Below, in pieces: positions 17,612-27,067 of a stretch of 64,000 bases of DNA (the stretch's first letter is position 1; every line of letters starts with the position of its first letter). Under the pieces are notes generated by a model, which searched no databases, had not been told where the DNA came from, and was given only the letters and a program-made list of their open reading frames with translations. The position numbers and the translations under genes are program-made. The DNA comes from Pirellulales bacterium (GTDB taxonomy: Bacteria; Planctomycetota; Planctomycetia; Pirellulales; Lacipirellulaceae), in assembly GCA_022841705.1 (NCBI GenBank), contig JALHQZ010000001.1, positions 930,001-994,000 on the forward strand. The letters are read 5' to 3'.

Positions 17612-20359
17612 ATGCTTTTCGACGACCAACCCGATCCGCCGGCGCCCGGTTTGGTGCAGGTTGTGGACGCCCACAGCCTGATTTTCCAGGTTTTTCACGC
17701 CATTCCCAACATGACCAGCCCGCGGGGCGAACCGGTCAATGCAGTCTACGGCTTCACCCGTGATTTGCTGTTTCTGCTTGAACAACGGCCAGAGTGCCTG
17801 ATTTGCGCCTTCGATCCGCCGGGCGACACGTTTCGGCACGAAATCTATTCCGGATACAAAGCGGACCGGGGCGAAATGCCGGACGAATTGCGGAGCCAGA
17901 TTCCAAAGATTCGCGCAGTGGTCGAAGCGTTCGGCATCCCCGTATTGAGCGTGCCGAACTTTGAAGCGGATGACGTGCTGGCGACGATTGCCAGGCTGTG
18001 CGATGAACGGGGCGTAACATGTCACCTAGTCTCCGGCGATAAAGATTGCCGGCAACTGCTGACGAGGCACGTTTCGATTCTCAACATTCGCAAGAACGAG
18101 CTTTACACGGCGGAAACCTTGCTGCAGGATTGGGGCGTTCGGCCGGAGCAAGTGATCGACTTCCAAGCGCTGGTGGGCGACTCGGTCGACCGCGTGCCGG
18201 GCGTGCCGGGGATCGGGCCCAAGACGGCGACGGAACTGCTATCACGCTTCGAGACACTCGAAGGCGTGCTGGCCAACGCGCCGCTGGCGAAAGGCGCTCG
18301 GACGCAGAAGGCGCTGGTCGAGCATCGCGACTCGGCGATACTCTCGCGGCGGCTGGTGGAACTCGACCGATATGTGCCGCTGGAGTTTGATTGGGAGAAC
18401 TGCCGCGTTGGGGGGCAACAACCGGAACGATTAGCGGAACTCTTCACCGAGTTCGGCTTCCGCGGCTTAGCGGATCGCGCGCTAAAGATGGTAGGCGCTA
18501 ACGAACCGGAGTCGAGCGGTTGGGACGCCGATTATCGCATCGTCGATACGCCAGAAAAGCTCGCCGCGATGATCGATGCTTTATCTTCAACTGAGGTGCT
18601 GTCGATCGATACCGAAACAACGGCGCTCAATCCGCGGGCAGCGGAATTAGTTGGCTTATCGTTCTGTGCGGAACCCGGCGTGGCGTACTATGTTCCACTG
18701 CGAGCGCCGAGTGCGGATCGCGCGATTCCGACAGAAATAGCGCTGGCAGCGTTGCGACCGCTGTATGAAAACCCCGCTGTCAGCAAAATCGGACAGAACC
18801 TGAAGTACGATCTCACCGTGTTGCGAGGCGCCGGCGTCGAAGTCGCCGGCGTGGCGTTCGATACGATGGTCGCCAGCTACCTGCTCGATGCGGGTGAGCG
18901 GATTCACAGTCTCGATGAGCTCTCGGCTCGCTACTTGAATCACACCACGATCAAGATCAGCGAGCTCATAGGCAAGGGCAAGTCGCAAAAACGAATGGAC
19001 GAAGTGCCGGTCGCTAAGATTGGCCCCTACGCCGCCGAAGATGCCGACGTGCCAATGCGCTTGATGCCGCTACTGGCCGAACGGCTCGACCAGCAAGGGC
19101 TCAGCACGCTGCACGACGACGTGGAAACGCCGCTCGTGGAAGTCCTCGCCGAGATGGAGTATTACGGAATCAAGGTTGATGCGCAGCGCCTCAGCGAACT
19201 GAGCGAACGCTTTGGCAAACGGCTCAAAGAACTCGAAGAGCAGATCGAAGAAATCGCGGGGCATCCGTTCAACATCGCTTCGCCGAAGCAGTTGGCCGAA
19301 GTGTTGTTCCAAGAGCTCAAACTGCCGGTGCTGAAGAAGACGAAGACAGGCGCAAGTACCGATGCGGAAGTGCTCGAAGAATTGGCCGAAAAGCACCCGC
19401 TGCCGAGGTTGATTGTGGAACATCGGCAGTACTCAAAGCTCAAAGGAACCTACGTTGACGCGTTGCCGGAGTTGATTCTGCCCGCCACGGGACGCGTGCA
19501 TTGTTCATTCAACCAAGTGGTCGCCGCGACCGGCCGGCTGAGTTGCAGCGACCCGAACCTTCAGAACATTCCCATCCGCACGGCCGAGGGCAAAGAAATT
19601 CGTTCCGCGTTCGTGGCCGGCGCCGAGGGGTGGAAACTCCTCACCGCCGACTACTCGCAAATTGAACTCCGCGTGCTGGCCCATTACACGCAGGACGAAA
19701 CGCTGTGCGGCGCCTTCGCCCGGGGGGAAGATATTCACACGCTGGTCGCCTCGCAGGTGAACGGCGTTACGGAAGCCGAAGTCACGCCCGCCATGCGGCG
19801 TGGCGCCAAAGCGGTGAACTTCGGCATCATTTACGGCCAAAGTCCGTTCGGCCTGGCGAAGTCGCTGGGCATTTCCAAAGAAGAAGCGGCCCGGTTCATC
19901 GCCGAGTATTTCGCCCGCTACCCCGGCGTGGAGCAGTTCATGCTCGATACGCTCAACTTCTGCCGCGAGAACGGCTACGTCGAAACCATCCTCGGCCGCC
20001 GCCGCGCGATCGACGGCGTTCGCAAACCCGCCGTCCAAGCCGGAAATCTATTCAACCGCCAAGCGCAGCCGCTCCAGCTCAACCTTCCGGAACGCACCGC
20101 AGTCAACACGGTGATCCAAGGCTCCGCCGCGGACATCATTAAACTAGCGATGCTGCACATCCACCGCCGGCTGAAGAGCGAAGGACTCGAATCGAAGATG
20201 ATTTTGCAAGTTCACGACGAACTCGTGTTCGACTGCCCCGAGGTGGAACTAGAAACGCTCACCAACTTGGTGCGCGACGAAATGCAATCCGCGTTACTCC
20301 TGCACGTCCCTCTGCAAGTCGACATCAACACCGGCGCCACCTGGGCCGAGTGTCATTAG
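17612..20359 (+). CDS. polA: DNA polymerase I
   Basis: A 915-residue, full-length three-domain enzyme for Okazaki-fragment maturation and repair. The 5' nuclease domain spans about 15-300 (VDAHSLIFQVFHAI, FEADDVLATIA, SGDKDCRQLL, GVPGIGPKTATELL). The 3'-5' exonuclease domain, about 305-490, keeps its acidic residues (SIDTETTALNP, LKYDLTVLRG, GPYAAEDADVPMRL), so proofreading should be intact. The polymerase domain has DYSQIELRVLAHYT, KAVNFGIIYGQSPFGL and QVHDELVFDCPE. It is divergent from the coiled-coil gene and precedes coaE, from which it is separated by an 84-base paired palindrome. Confidence 0.98.
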   Translation: MLFDDQPDPPAPGLVQVVDAHSLIFQVFHAIPNMTSPRGEPVNAVYGFTRDLLFLLEQRPECLICAFDPPGDTFRHEIYSGYKADRGEMPDELRSQIPKIRAVVEAFGIPVLSVPNFEADDVLATIARLCDERGVTCHLVSGDKDCRQLLTRHVSILNIRKNELYTAETLLQDWGVRPEQVIDFQALVGDSVDRVPGVPGIGPKTATELLSRFETLEGVLANAPLAKGARTQKALVEHRDSAILSRRLVELDRYVPLEFDWENCRVGGQQPERLAELFTEFGFRGLADRALKMVGANEPESSGWDADYRIVDTPEKLAAMIDALSSTEVLSIDTETTALNPRAAELVGLSFCAEPGVAYYVPLRAPSADRAIPTEIALAALRPLYENPAVSKIGQNLKYDLTVLRGAGVEVAGVAFDTMVASYLLDAGERIHSLDELSARYLNHTTIKISELIGKGKSQKRMDEVPVAKIGPYAAEDADVPMRLMPLLAERLDQQGLSTLHDDVETPLVEVLAEMEYYGIKVDAQRLSELSERFGKRLKELEEQIEEIAGHPFNIASPKQLAEVLFQELKLPVLKKTKTGASTDAEVLEELAEKHPLPRLIVEHRQYSKLKGTYVDALPELILPATGRVHCSFNQVVAATGRLSCSDPNLQNIPIRTAEGKEIRSAFVAGAEGWKLLTADYSQIELRVLAHYTQDETLCGAFARGEDIHTLVASQVNGVTEAEVTPAMRRGAKAVNFGIIYGQSPFGLAKSLGISKEEAARFIAEYFARYPGVEQFMLDTLNFCRENGYVETILGRRRAIDGVRKPAVQAGNLFNRQAQPLQLNLPERTAVNTVIQGSAADIIKLAMLHIHRRLKSEGLESKMILQVHDELVFDCPEVELETLTNLVRDEMQSALLLHVPLQVDINTGATWAECH

Positions 20360-20438
20360 GTTAGCCGCGGGGCTCGTTCCGCGCTTTTTGAATGCGGTAT
20401 CCACCAAAAAAAGCGCGGGGGCGAGCCCCGCGGCTAAC
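20360..20438. repeat. Paired inverted repeat between polA and coaE
   Basis: Arms at 20360-20389 and 20408-20438 pair nearly perfectly (outer word GTTAGCCGCGGGGCTCG, inner word GCGCTTTTT/AAAAAGCGC) around an 18-base loop. The hairpin fills the gap between polA and coaE and ends four bases before the coaE ATG, so it probably affects coaE translation or read-through. Confidence 0.85.
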
Positions 20439-20442
20439 ACTC

Positions 20443-21051
20443 ATGAAAACCATCGGCGTCATCGGCGGGATTGCGAGTGGGAAGTCGGCGGTTGCGGGGC
20501 TGCTCGCGAAGCGCGGGGCGGTGGTGTTGGATGCTGACCGGTTTGCGCATGTGGCGCTTGCTTCGGCGGAAGTGCTGACGCAACTCGTTGAACGATTCGG
20601 CTCATCGGTTCGAAATGCCGATGGCTCGCCGAATCGCCGGGCGATTGCGGAACGGGTGTTTGCCGGCGCCGACGCGTCGGCGAATCGGGAGTTCCTCGAA
20701 TCGCTCATTCATCCGCGAGTCCGGGAGCAGGTGGAAGTAGAACTCAAGAATTTGCGGGACGTCGGAACTACCGTCGTGGTGCTCGATGTCCCCCTGCTCA
20801 TCGAAGCGGGTTGGCGAGACTTGTGCGATTGGGTGATCTTTGTCGCCGCGCCGAAGGAGGTTCGGCAAGCTCGGGCAGCCGAACGGGGGTGGTCGGCGGC
20901 GGAGTTCGCTCAACGCGAGGCAGCTCAGTTGCCGATCTCAAAGAAACAGGCGGCTGCGAATGCGACGGTCGAGAACTCGGGCGATTTCGAGCAACTCGAC
21001 CAGCAAGTTGCGGCGCTTTGGGGAAACTGGCGGTCGAGCGATTCTCCGTAA
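20443..21051 (+). CDS. coaE: Dephospho-CoA kinase
   Basis: A 202-residue kinase for the last step of coenzyme A synthesis (ATP plus dephospho-CoA). The P-loop GGIASGKSAV lies at residues 7-16, DADRFAHVAL near 32, IHPRVREQVE near 91 and the substrate motif LDVPLLIEAGW near 113. Length is normal for the family. I start at MKTIGVIGG rather than 51 bases upstream because that extension is encoded by the palindromic repeat. No Shine-Dalgarno is evident in the hairpin. Confidence 0.95.
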   Translation: MKTIGVIGGIASGKSAVAGLLAKRGAVVLDADRFAHVALASAEVLTQLVERFGSSVRNADGSPNRRAIAERVFAGADASANREFLESLIHPRVREQVEVELKNLRDVGTTVVVLDVPLLIEAGWRDLCDWVIFVAAPKEVRQARAAERGWSAAEFAQREAAQLPISKKQAAANATVENSGDFEQLDQQVAALWGNWRSSDSP

Positions 21052-21244
21052 TTTTCGGCAAAATCCGTCCGCTAGCTGTTCCCACGGCCCTCTTTTTTTG
21101 TCATACTAAGTTCGTCGTTCGGCGAGCAAGCACTTGCCGGACGATCCTTTCGCGACTCCCACCTAAAAACTTTCCCTCCCGCCTCGCCGACCCCAAATAC
21201 TAATAAGGGCGTCGGTCCCTCCACGCTTTTCTGGAGCAGAGATT

Positions 21245-22738
21245 ATGTCAGACGTCTCCGATCGCGGGGCGCGGCATGACCGCGTCCGCCCGCCCCACCA
21301 CCTGCGCCGCCCGCGTCCCGAAACGCCGGACAGTAGCCAGTACATCGACCAGGATTTATTGCGCCGGCTCGACCGCGAAGAGCCGCTCTCGATTGCGGAA
21401 GAACTCGACAAGGCCGCCGAGCGCGTGCGCCGCGGCGGCGCCGCGATTGCCAACGCGACCGAAGATCAGCTCGACCAAAACATTCACGTCGCTGATTTGC
21501 AAAAGCGCTCGACGCAGGAACTGATCGAAATCGCCGAAGAGGAAGGGGTTGAGAACGCCGCCACGCTGAAGAAGCAGGACCTCATCTTCCGCATCCTTAA
21601 AGAACGGGTAAAGCTGAACGGGCTGATGTCGGGTGAAGGGACGCTCGAAATTCTGCCCGATGGGTTTGGATTCCTGCGCAGTCCCGATTACCACTACCTC
21701 TCCTGCCCGGACGACATCTACGTTTCGCCAAGCCAAATCCGCCGCTTCAATTTGCGGAACGGCAACACGGTAACCGGCACCATTCGCCCGCCGAAGGAGA
21801 ATGAACGCTACTTCGCGCTCCTCAGGGTCGAGTCAATCAACGGGGACGATCCGAACCAACTCAACAAGAAAGTGGCGTTCGATAACCTCACGCCGATCCA
21901 TCCCGATGAACGGATCCGCATGGAGACGACCGCCGAGGAAGTGGAAATGCGGGTCGTCGATATGCTGGTGCCAATCGGCTTCGGTCAGCGCGGGCTAATC
22001 GTCAGCCCGCCGCGCGCCGGGAAGACCATCCTCATGCAGAAGATGGCCAAGGCGGTGCTCGCCAACTATCCCGACGCCTATGTCGTGATGCTGCTGATCG
22101 ACGAGCGGCCCGAAGAAGTGACCGACATGGAGCGGCAAATCAAAGGCCCCAACTGCGAAGTGATTTCGAGCACGTTCGACGAGCCGACCGCCCGCCACGT
22201 GCAGGTGGCCGAGATGGTGCTGGAAAAAGCGAAGCGGATGGTCGAATACGGCAAGCACGTGGTGATTTTTTTGGATTCGATCACGCGGCTCGCTCGGGCG
22301 TGGAACAGCGAGTGCCCGCCGTCCGGCAAGATTTTGTCCGGCGGGATCGACGCTAACGCCATGCAGCGTCCCAAACGCTTCTTCGGCTCCGCCCGCCGCG
22401 TGGAAGAAGGGGGTTCGCTCACGATCATCGCCACAGCGCTGGTGGAAACAGGCAGCCGGATGGATGAAGTGATCTTTGAAGAGTTCAAAGGGACCGGCAA
22501 CCAAGAGATCATGCTCGACCGCACGCTGGTGGACAAGCGCATTTGGCCGGCGATCGACATTAACAAAAGCGGCACGCGTAAAGAAGAAAACCTCATCGAC
22601 CCCGACGAGTACCGCCGCATTTGCCTGCTCCGCCGTGCGCTGCACGAGCTGAACCCGCCCGACGCGATGGAGATGCTCACCAACAAACTGGTGAAGACGA
22701 AGAGCAATGTGGAGTTTTTGATGAGTATTAAGGAGTAG
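21245..22738 (+). CDS. rho: Transcription termination factor Rho
   Basis: A 497-residue hexameric RNA helicase. A basic N-terminal extension (1-75) precedes the Rho N-domain ([20 protein letters not shown]), the RNA-binding CSD ([36 protein letters not shown]), and the motor with Walker [41 protein letters not shown] and the R-loop region. All expected blocks are present. The 193-base gap upstream (21052-21244) shows no gene and ends with a leader where CTGGAGCAG precedes the ATG. Confidence 0.98.
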   Translation: MSDVSDRGARHDRVRPPHHLRRPRPETPDSSQYIDQDLLRRLDREEPLSIAEELDKAAERVRRGGAAIANATEDQLDQNIHVADLQKRSTQELIEIAEEEGVENAATLKKQDLIFRILKERVKLNGLMSGEGTLEILPDGFGFLRSPDYHYLSCPDDIYVSPSQIRRFNLRNGNTVTGTIRPPKENERYFALLRVESINGDDPNQLNKKVAFDNLTPIHPDERIRMETTAEEVEMRVVDMLVPIGFGQRGLIVSPPRAGKTILMQKMAKAVLANYPDAYVVMLLIDERPEEVTDMERQIKGPNCEVISSTFDEPTARHVQVAEMVLEKAKRMVEYGKHVVIFLDSITRLARAWNSECPPSGKILSGGIDANAMQRPKRFFGSARRVEEGGSLTIIATALVETGSRMDEVIFEEFKGTGNQEIMLDRTLVDKRIWPAIDINKSGTRKEENLIDPDEYRRICLLRRALHELNPPDAMEMLTNKLVKTKSNVEFLMSIKE

Positions 22739-22760
22739 GCTTGCGACTTCGTCCGCCATC

Positions 22761-23165
22761 ATGAAACAACACCTAGGACTCGTTTCACTTGTTGTTCGTG
22801 ACTACGACGAGGCGCTCGAATTCTTCGTCGGCAAGCTGAAGTTTGTGCTCGTTGAAGATACGTTGGTTGTTGATCAAGCGAAGCGGTGGGTGGTGGTGGC
22901 GCCGCCAGGGAAGGGAAGTTGCCGATTGTTATTGGCAAAAGCTTCGTCGGCGGAGCAACTCGAACGAGTCGGCTCGCAAACGGGCGGTCGGGTTGCATTT
23001 TTCCTTTGCACCGACGACTTTTGGCGGGACTACAACTTTTATCGGTCGCAAGAGATTCCATTCGTGCGCGAGCCGCGTGAAGAGCCGTACGGAACTGTCG
23101 CAGTTTTTGAGGACCTGTACGGCAATTTGTGGGATTTGATCGAACCGAATCGAGTAACGCAATGA
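22761..23165 (+). CDS. VOC-family (glyoxalase-like) protein
   Basis: A 134-residue protein with the paired beta-alpha-beta-beta-beta modules of the vicinal oxygen chelate fold: HLGLVSLVVRDYDEALEFF at the N-terminus, then RWVVVAPPGKG, and the second module ending YGTVAVFEDLYGNLWDLIEP. His4 and the terminal Glu are candidate metal ligands. It starts 22 bases after rho. The substrate cannot be inferred; many such proteins are glyoxalase- or resistance-like. Confidence 0.9.
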   Translation: MKQHLGLVSLVVRDYDEALEFFVGKLKFVLVEDTLVVDQAKRWVVVAPPGKGSCRLLLAKASSAEQLERVGSQTGGRVAFFLCTDDFWRDYNFYRSQEIPFVREPREEPYGTVAVFEDLYGNLWDLIEPNRVTQ

Positions 23166-23244
23166 GTGCGGTAGAAGAATCGCTCGCCTAGAACGCCGCT
23201 GATCGCTGCCCCGAAATGTAACTAACTGCGTTCTCACGATCTAA

Positions 23245-23577
23245 ATGGCAACCTCCGTCGAACAACTTGTCTTCGTCGGTCTCAACGGCTACGCCATTGC
23301 GCTCGACCGAGACACGGGTGAGATTGTCTGGTCGAATAATGAACTCAAGTCGGGCTACGTCACGCTGCTCCTCGATGGCGATCGACTGATCGTTTCGACC
23401 AACGGGTTTCTCTTCTGTCTTGATCCGCTCACGGGTCAGATTCTTTGTAAGAACCCGATGAAGGGTTACGGCATGGGAACTCCAACTTCCCTCACTTCGC
23501 TTCGTGGGCAGACGATGCAAGTGGTGATTCAACAGGCTGTCAACCAACAGAATAACTCTGGCGAATCGGGTGATTAG
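23245..23577 (+). CDS. Short PQQ-like beta-propeller repeat protein
   Basis: A 110-residue protein containing about two propeller blades: VFVGLNGYAIALDRDTGEIV and LIVSTNGFLFCLDPLTGQIL, each with the A-x-D-x-x-T-G-x-x-x-W/C signature. No signal peptide is present, unlike the large exported propellers elsewhere in the window. Two blades cannot close a propeller, so it may oligomerise or be an evolutionary fragment that has stayed expressed. It ends 19 bases before ribH. Confidence 0.78.
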   Translation: MATSVEQLVFVGLNGYAIALDRDTGEIVWSNNELKSGYVTLLLDGDRLIVSTNGFLFCLDPLTGQILCKNPMKGYGMGTPTSLTSLRGQTMQVVIQQAVNQQNNSGESGD

Positions 23578-23596
23578 AGATAGAGGACATTGGTTA

Positions 23597-24070
23597 ATGC
23601 CGCAGATTTGTGAACTCAATACGCTTCCCCCCAAAATCCGTTTCGCCATCGTCGTGGCGGAATGGAACCGCAACATCACGGACAAACTTCTTGCTGGCGC
23701 CGTTGAAACACTCACCGCCGCGGGTGTGCCGGACGAGAACATCGACATTGCATGGGTTCCCGGTTCGTGGGAGATCCCGGTCGCGGTGCAGCGGATGGCG
23801 GATACTTGCCGGTATGCGGCGATCATTGCGCTCGGCGCTGTCATCAAAGGCGAGACGGCGCACGACCGGGCGATCAACGACGGGGTGACGCACGGGCTGA
23901 TGCGGATCGCCATCGAGCACAGCCTGCCGGTGATGCTGGGAGTGCTGATGTGCGACACCCTGGAGCAGGCGATCCACCGCGCCGGCGGCAATGTGGGTAA
24001 CAAGGGGGTCGAGTGCGCCGAGGCGGCACTTAAAATGGCGCGGCTGCTGCCGGCGCTGCCAACGCACTAA
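23597..24070 (+). CDS. ribH: 6,7-dimethyl-8-ribityllumazine synthase
   Basis: A 157-residue enzyme that condenses 5-amino-6-ribitylaminouracil with 3,4-dihydroxybutanone phosphate in riboflavin synthesis. Diagnostic blocks are IVVAEWNRNITDKLL, VPGSWEIPVAVQRMA, ALGAVIKGETAHDRAINDGV (with catalytic His) and PVMLGVLMCDTLEQAIHRAG, then NKGVECAEAALKM. Start at MPQICELN; the in-frame extension upstream overlaps the preceding gene. It is followed by nusB, as in many bacteria. Confidence 0.97.
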   Translation: MPQICELNTLPPKIRFAIVVAEWNRNITDKLLAGAVETLTAAGVPDENIDIAWVPGSWEIPVAVQRMADTCRYAAIIALGAVIKGETAHDRAINDGVTHGLMRIAIEHSLPVMLGVLMCDTLEQAIHRAGGNVGNKGVECAEAALKMARLLPALPTH

Positions 24071-24151
24071 CGTGGGGCAGGCTTTCCAGCCTGCCTTTTG
24101 GTGCGGGGAAGTTAATCACAGCGCATGGCAGGCTAGAAAGCCTGCCCCACG
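24071..24151. repeat. Paired palindrome, family 2 (ribH-nusB gap)
   Basis: Two 25-base arms, 24071-24095 and 24127-24151, are complementary with one mismatch and each arm is internally palindromic (GGGCAGGCT/AGCCTGCC). The architecture is the same as family 1 but the sequence is unrelated. It ends 19 bases before nusB. Confidence 0.87.
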
Positions 24152-24170
24152 AGCGGGTACGCTTTATTCT

Positions 24171-24602
24171 ATGGCCCAACGTAGTCGAGCCCGGGAAGTC
24201 GCGCTGCAAATCCTGTTTGAGGATGATGTGAACCCGCGCGCGACCGCTAAGGAACTGCAAGCGTTCGTCGAGTCGCGGATCATTCAGCCCGATGTGCGGG
24301 AGTTTTGCTTGTCGCTGATTCTCGGCGTACGGCGGAATCAGGACGAGATCGACGCGGCGCTCACCAAGATCGCCGAGAACTGGAGCCTCAAACGGATGGC
24401 TTCAACCGACCGCAACGTGATGCGGTTGGGGGCGTACGAGATTCTCTACGGCGACACGCCGTTCCGTGTAGCGATCAATGAAGCGGTGGAACTGGCCAAG
24501 CGGTTTGGCAGTGCGCATAGCGCGCAGTTTGTGAATGGGATTTTGGATAAACTGCCGCGCAAAGAAGAGGTTAGAGGGGAGAGGATAGAGAAGAGAGAAT
24601 AA
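24171..24602 (+). CDS. nusB: Transcription antitermination factor NusB
   Basis: A 143-residue protein acting with NusE/S10 in rRNA antitermination. The N-terminus MAQRSRAREVALQILFEDD and the C-terminal ENWSLKRMASTDRNVMRLGA plus TPFRVAINEAVELAKRFGS are classic NusB. The start is fixed at the methionine after the palindrome. The last 15 residues (about EVRGERIEKRE) are encoded by a purine-rich GAGAGG repeat that forms one arm of an imperfect inverted repeat with 24625-24660, so the tail is probably repeat-derived. Confidence 0.95.
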   Translation: MAQRSRAREVALQILFEDDVNPRATAKELQAFVESRIIQPDVREFCLSLILGVRRNQDEIDAALTKIAENWSLKRMASTDRNVMRLGAYEILYGDTPFRVAINEAVELAKRFGSAHSAQFVNGILDKLPRKEEVRGERIEKRE

Positions 24603-24663
24603 TCCTCGTAGCACATGCGTTCCGTTTCCTCCTCTCTCACCCCTAACCTCTCACCCCTCGATC

Positions 24664-25590
24664 ATGGGATTCTTTGACAAACTCAAGGCGGGCCTAAAGA
24701 AAACGGGCCAACTGCTGAAGACCGATATTCGCGACTTGTTTAAGAGCGAAGGTCGGCTGATCGACGAACAGTTTTTGGAAGAGATCCGCGCGATTCTGTT
24801 CAAGACCGATATGGGGTTCGAGGCGGTCGAGAAACTCGTCACCGAGATTGCGGTGAAGATGCGAGGGCGCGTTGTTCACTTGGAAGAAGTGGTCGCGGCG
24901 CTCAAAGTGAAGCTCAAGGAACTGATGGCGCAGCCGGAGTCGCCCATCGAGTTCGCGGTCAGCGGGCCGACCATTGTGATGGTATGCGGTGTGAATGGCG
25001 CCGGCAAGACAACATCGATTGCGAAGCTCGCGCATCTGTTCAAGTCGCAAGGCAAGAAAGTTTTACTGGGCGCCGGCGATACGTTCCGCGCCGCGGCGGT
25101 GGAACAGCTCACTATTTGGGCGAAGCGGATCGGGGCCGATATCATCACGGGTGAGTCGGGTAGTCATCCGGCGACGGTGGCGTACAAGGCGGTCGAGAAA
25201 GCGCTGGCCGACCAGAGCGATATCTGCATCGTCGATACGGCTGGCCGACTGCAAACGCAGACCAACCTTATGGCGGAGCTGACCAAGATTCGCACGAGCA
25301 TCAACAAGCAAATCCCTGCGGCGCCGCACGAAGTGCTGCTGGTGCTCGACGCCACCACGGGCCAAAACGGTTTGAGCCAGGCGACCAAGTTCGCCGAGGC
25401 AGCGGGCTGCACCGGCATCGTGCTGGCCAAGCTCGACGGCACCGCCAAAGGGGGCGTGGTCGTGGCGATCCGCCAGCAGATGGGCATCCCCGTGAAGTAT
25501 GTCGGCCTGGGCGAGAAGCACGAAGACCTCGATGTGTTTCGACCGGATGAGTTTGTGGATGCGCTGTTCGCGGACGTGTTGGGGGTGTAG
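24664..25590 (+). CDS. ftsY: Signal recognition particle receptor FtsY
   Basis: A 308-residue SRP receptor: N domain (about 1-90), then GTPase G domain with G1 GVNGAGKTTSIAKLA, DTFRAAAVEQL, G3 DTAGRLQTQTNLM, LVLDATTGQNGL, G4 AKLDGTAKGG and G5 VGLGEKHEDL, all intact. It docks ribosome-SRP complexes to the membrane. The acidic A domain found in enterobacterial FtsY is missing, as in many bacteria; a short basic amphipathic start (MGFFDKLKAGLKKTGQLLKT) could contact lipid. Confidence 0.97.
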   Translation: MGFFDKLKAGLKKTGQLLKTDIRDLFKSEGRLIDEQFLEEIRAILFKTDMGFEAVEKLVTEIAVKMRGRVVHLEEVVAALKVKLKELMAQPESPIEFAVSGPTIVMVCGVNGAGKTTSIAKLAHLFKSQGKKVLLGAGDTFRAAAVEQLTIWAKRIGADIITGESGSHPATVAYKAVEKALADQSDICIVDTAGRLQTQTNLMAELTKIRTSINKQIPAAPHEVLLVLDATTGQNGLSQATKFAEAAGCTGIVLAKLDGTAKGGVVVAIRQQMGIPVKYVGLGEKHEDLDVFRPDEFVDALFADVLGV

Positions 25591-25603
25591 CCGACTGCGA
25601 CCC

Positions 25604-25636
25604 CACTAGCCGGACCGGTTGGCGGTCCGGCTAGTG
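25604..25636 (+). terminator. Hairpin after ftsY
   Basis: A perfect 13-bp stem (CACTAGCCGGACC at 25604-25616 with its complement at 25624-25636) and a 7-base loop begin 14 bases after the ftsY stop. There is no T-tract, so it may be a Rho-assisted or RNA-stabilising structure rather than a classical terminator. Confidence 0.65.
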
Positions 25637-25775
25637 AGGGCTCGTCGTTACAGCTTCGCGCTTCGGCACGATCCGCAATCTCGGCGGACCGCGCTAGCAC
25701 TCTTGGTTGGCAGGTCGATACCAACTCCATCGCTTCGCGCATCACGCCGCCACGGCGCTTTCGGAGTGCAATTTT

Positions 25776-26105
25776 ATGGTTCGACGCTTCTTCTACGCCG
25801 CGACATGCGGTTTGCTCTGTCGTTCGGCCAATGGTGACGACATCGCCGAGTACTTCGGAGTCGCCCAGGCCGAGTTTCATTACGATAAAGCGTATGGCGG
25901 GTGGCGTGATCCTTCGCCGAGTGACGCGCCAGCGCCCGAACCGATGCAAATCGAAGCTGCACCAGCCTCACCAGCGCTCGGCTGTGGCGATTGCGTGCAG
26001 GCGACGGCTAAACAACCGCAGAGTGTTAAGCGGCCCGTCGTGAAGAAGCACGTTGCGGCACGGCGATCGATGACTTGGGCAGCTCGCCGGCCCAGTGTGA
26101 AGTGA
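25776..26105 (+). CDS. Hypothetical small protein, possibly exported
   Basis: About 109 residues starting MVRRFFYAATCGLLCRSANG, a possible short signal sequence, followed by a Pro/Ala-rich linker and a basic tail. A GGAG lies about 10 bases before the chosen ATG. I do not recognise any family. Its last 80 bases overlap the end of the convergent SDR gene on the other strand, which lowers confidence; it may be a chance frame. The gap before it (25637-25775) shows no other feature. Confidence 0.4.
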   Translation: MVRRFFYAATCGLLCRSANGDDIAEYFGVAQAEFHYDKAYGGWRDPSPSDAPAPEPMQIEAAPASPALGCGDCVQATAKQPQSVKRPVVKKHVAARRSMTWAARRPSVK

Positions 26106-26979
26106 CGTAGCACTTCAGCGCCGAGACTTCATCGTGGCCCGCGGCGAAGAGTTCCGCCAGTTCAGCGCGCTGCCGTGCGGTCCGCTTCTGGTGGCCGAGC
26201 GCGCTCAGCCAATCGAAAAGCCACGGCACGGTTTCCATCACGCCGCGAATCCAGTGACCGACGGGATCGACAATCACCAGGGCTTGGTTCCGCTCGATGG
26301 CTCGCACCGCGCGGCGGGCGACTTTCTCGGGCGAGACGAGCAGAATCTTGGGCGGATGTTTGGGCTGAAAATTCTGTTTGCCGGTGGGCCGGGCGGCGGC
26401 GAAGAACCCGGTGTCCACAAAGCCGGGGCAGAGCGTGGTGACGCCCAGGCCCCAGCGGCCGTACTCGCCGCGTAAAGCATTCGAGAAGCCGATCATCGCA
26501 CTCTTGGTCGCGCAGTAAACGCTGGTGCGCGGCAGTGGCGTAAGGCCCAAGACGCTGCAGACGTTTAGCACATGCGCTTCGGGTCGCCCCAATAGCCACG
26601 GCAACATCCGGCGGGTGAGCTGCAAGTGGCCGCGGAAGTTCACGTCGACCAGCCGGTCCCACTCGGCGCCGGGCATTTCGTGCGTGGGGCCGTAGTAGAC
26701 GACCCCCGCGTTGTTCACCAGCACATCCACGCCGGCGTAGCGGTCGATGAGGTCATCGGCAAACGCGTCGAGGTCGGCGGGGTCGCTGATGTCGCAGCGG
26801 TGCGTTTCGACTTCTATGCTCAACTTGCGCGCTGCGATAGCGGTCCGTTCGAGTTCCAGCGCGTTGATGTCGGCCAGCACGAGGTTCGCGCCGCGGCCGG
26901 CGAGTTCCAGCGCGATCTGCCGGCCGATGCCGGTGGCGGCGCCGGTGACGAGCGCGCGCTTGGCTTTGAGATTTCGCAT
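26026..26979 (-). CDS. Short-chain dehydrogenase/reductase
   Basis: A 317-residue classical SDR. The cofactor motif TGAATGIGRQIALE is at about 11-24, DISDPADLDAFADDL marks the adenine pocket, NNAGVVYYGP is the central motif, and the catalytic S/Y/K triad is in NVCSVLGLTPLPRTSVYCAT with K in YCATKSAM. An Asp after the second strand (LADINALEL) suggests NAD preference. A C-terminal extension of about 70 residues contains an amphipathic RGVMETVPWLFDWLS segment. It follows the PhyH-family gene by 88 bases on the same strand and they probably share a transcript. Confidence 0.93.
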   Translation of the reverse strand: MRNLKAKRALVTGAATGIGRQIALELAGRGANLVLADINALELERTAIAARKLSIEVETHRCDISDPADLDAFADDLIDRYAGVDVLVNNAGVVYYGPTHEMPGAEWDRLVDVNFRGHLQLTRRMLPWLLGRPEAHVLNVCSVLGLTPLPRTSVYCATKSAMIGFSNALRGEYGRWGLGVTTLCPGFVDTGFFAAARPTGKQNFQPKHPPKILLVSPEKVARRAVRAIERNQALVIVDPVGHWIRGVMETVPWLFDWLSALGHQKRTARQRAELAELFAAGHDEVSALKCYVTSHWAGELPKSSIAVPQRASSRRAA

Positions 26980-27067
26980 CGCTTCCCCCCCGGAACGATT
27001 CGACCGATCGATGCGCTGGGCATCGATCGGCCGATAAGCGTGGAACAATTCTTTTAACCCGCTCGAA

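Noticed and set aside
24071..24151. A riboflavin (FMN) riboswitch near ribH
   Set aside because: The structured element lies after ribH, is a simple twin palindrome, and shows no RFN-element conserved sequences.
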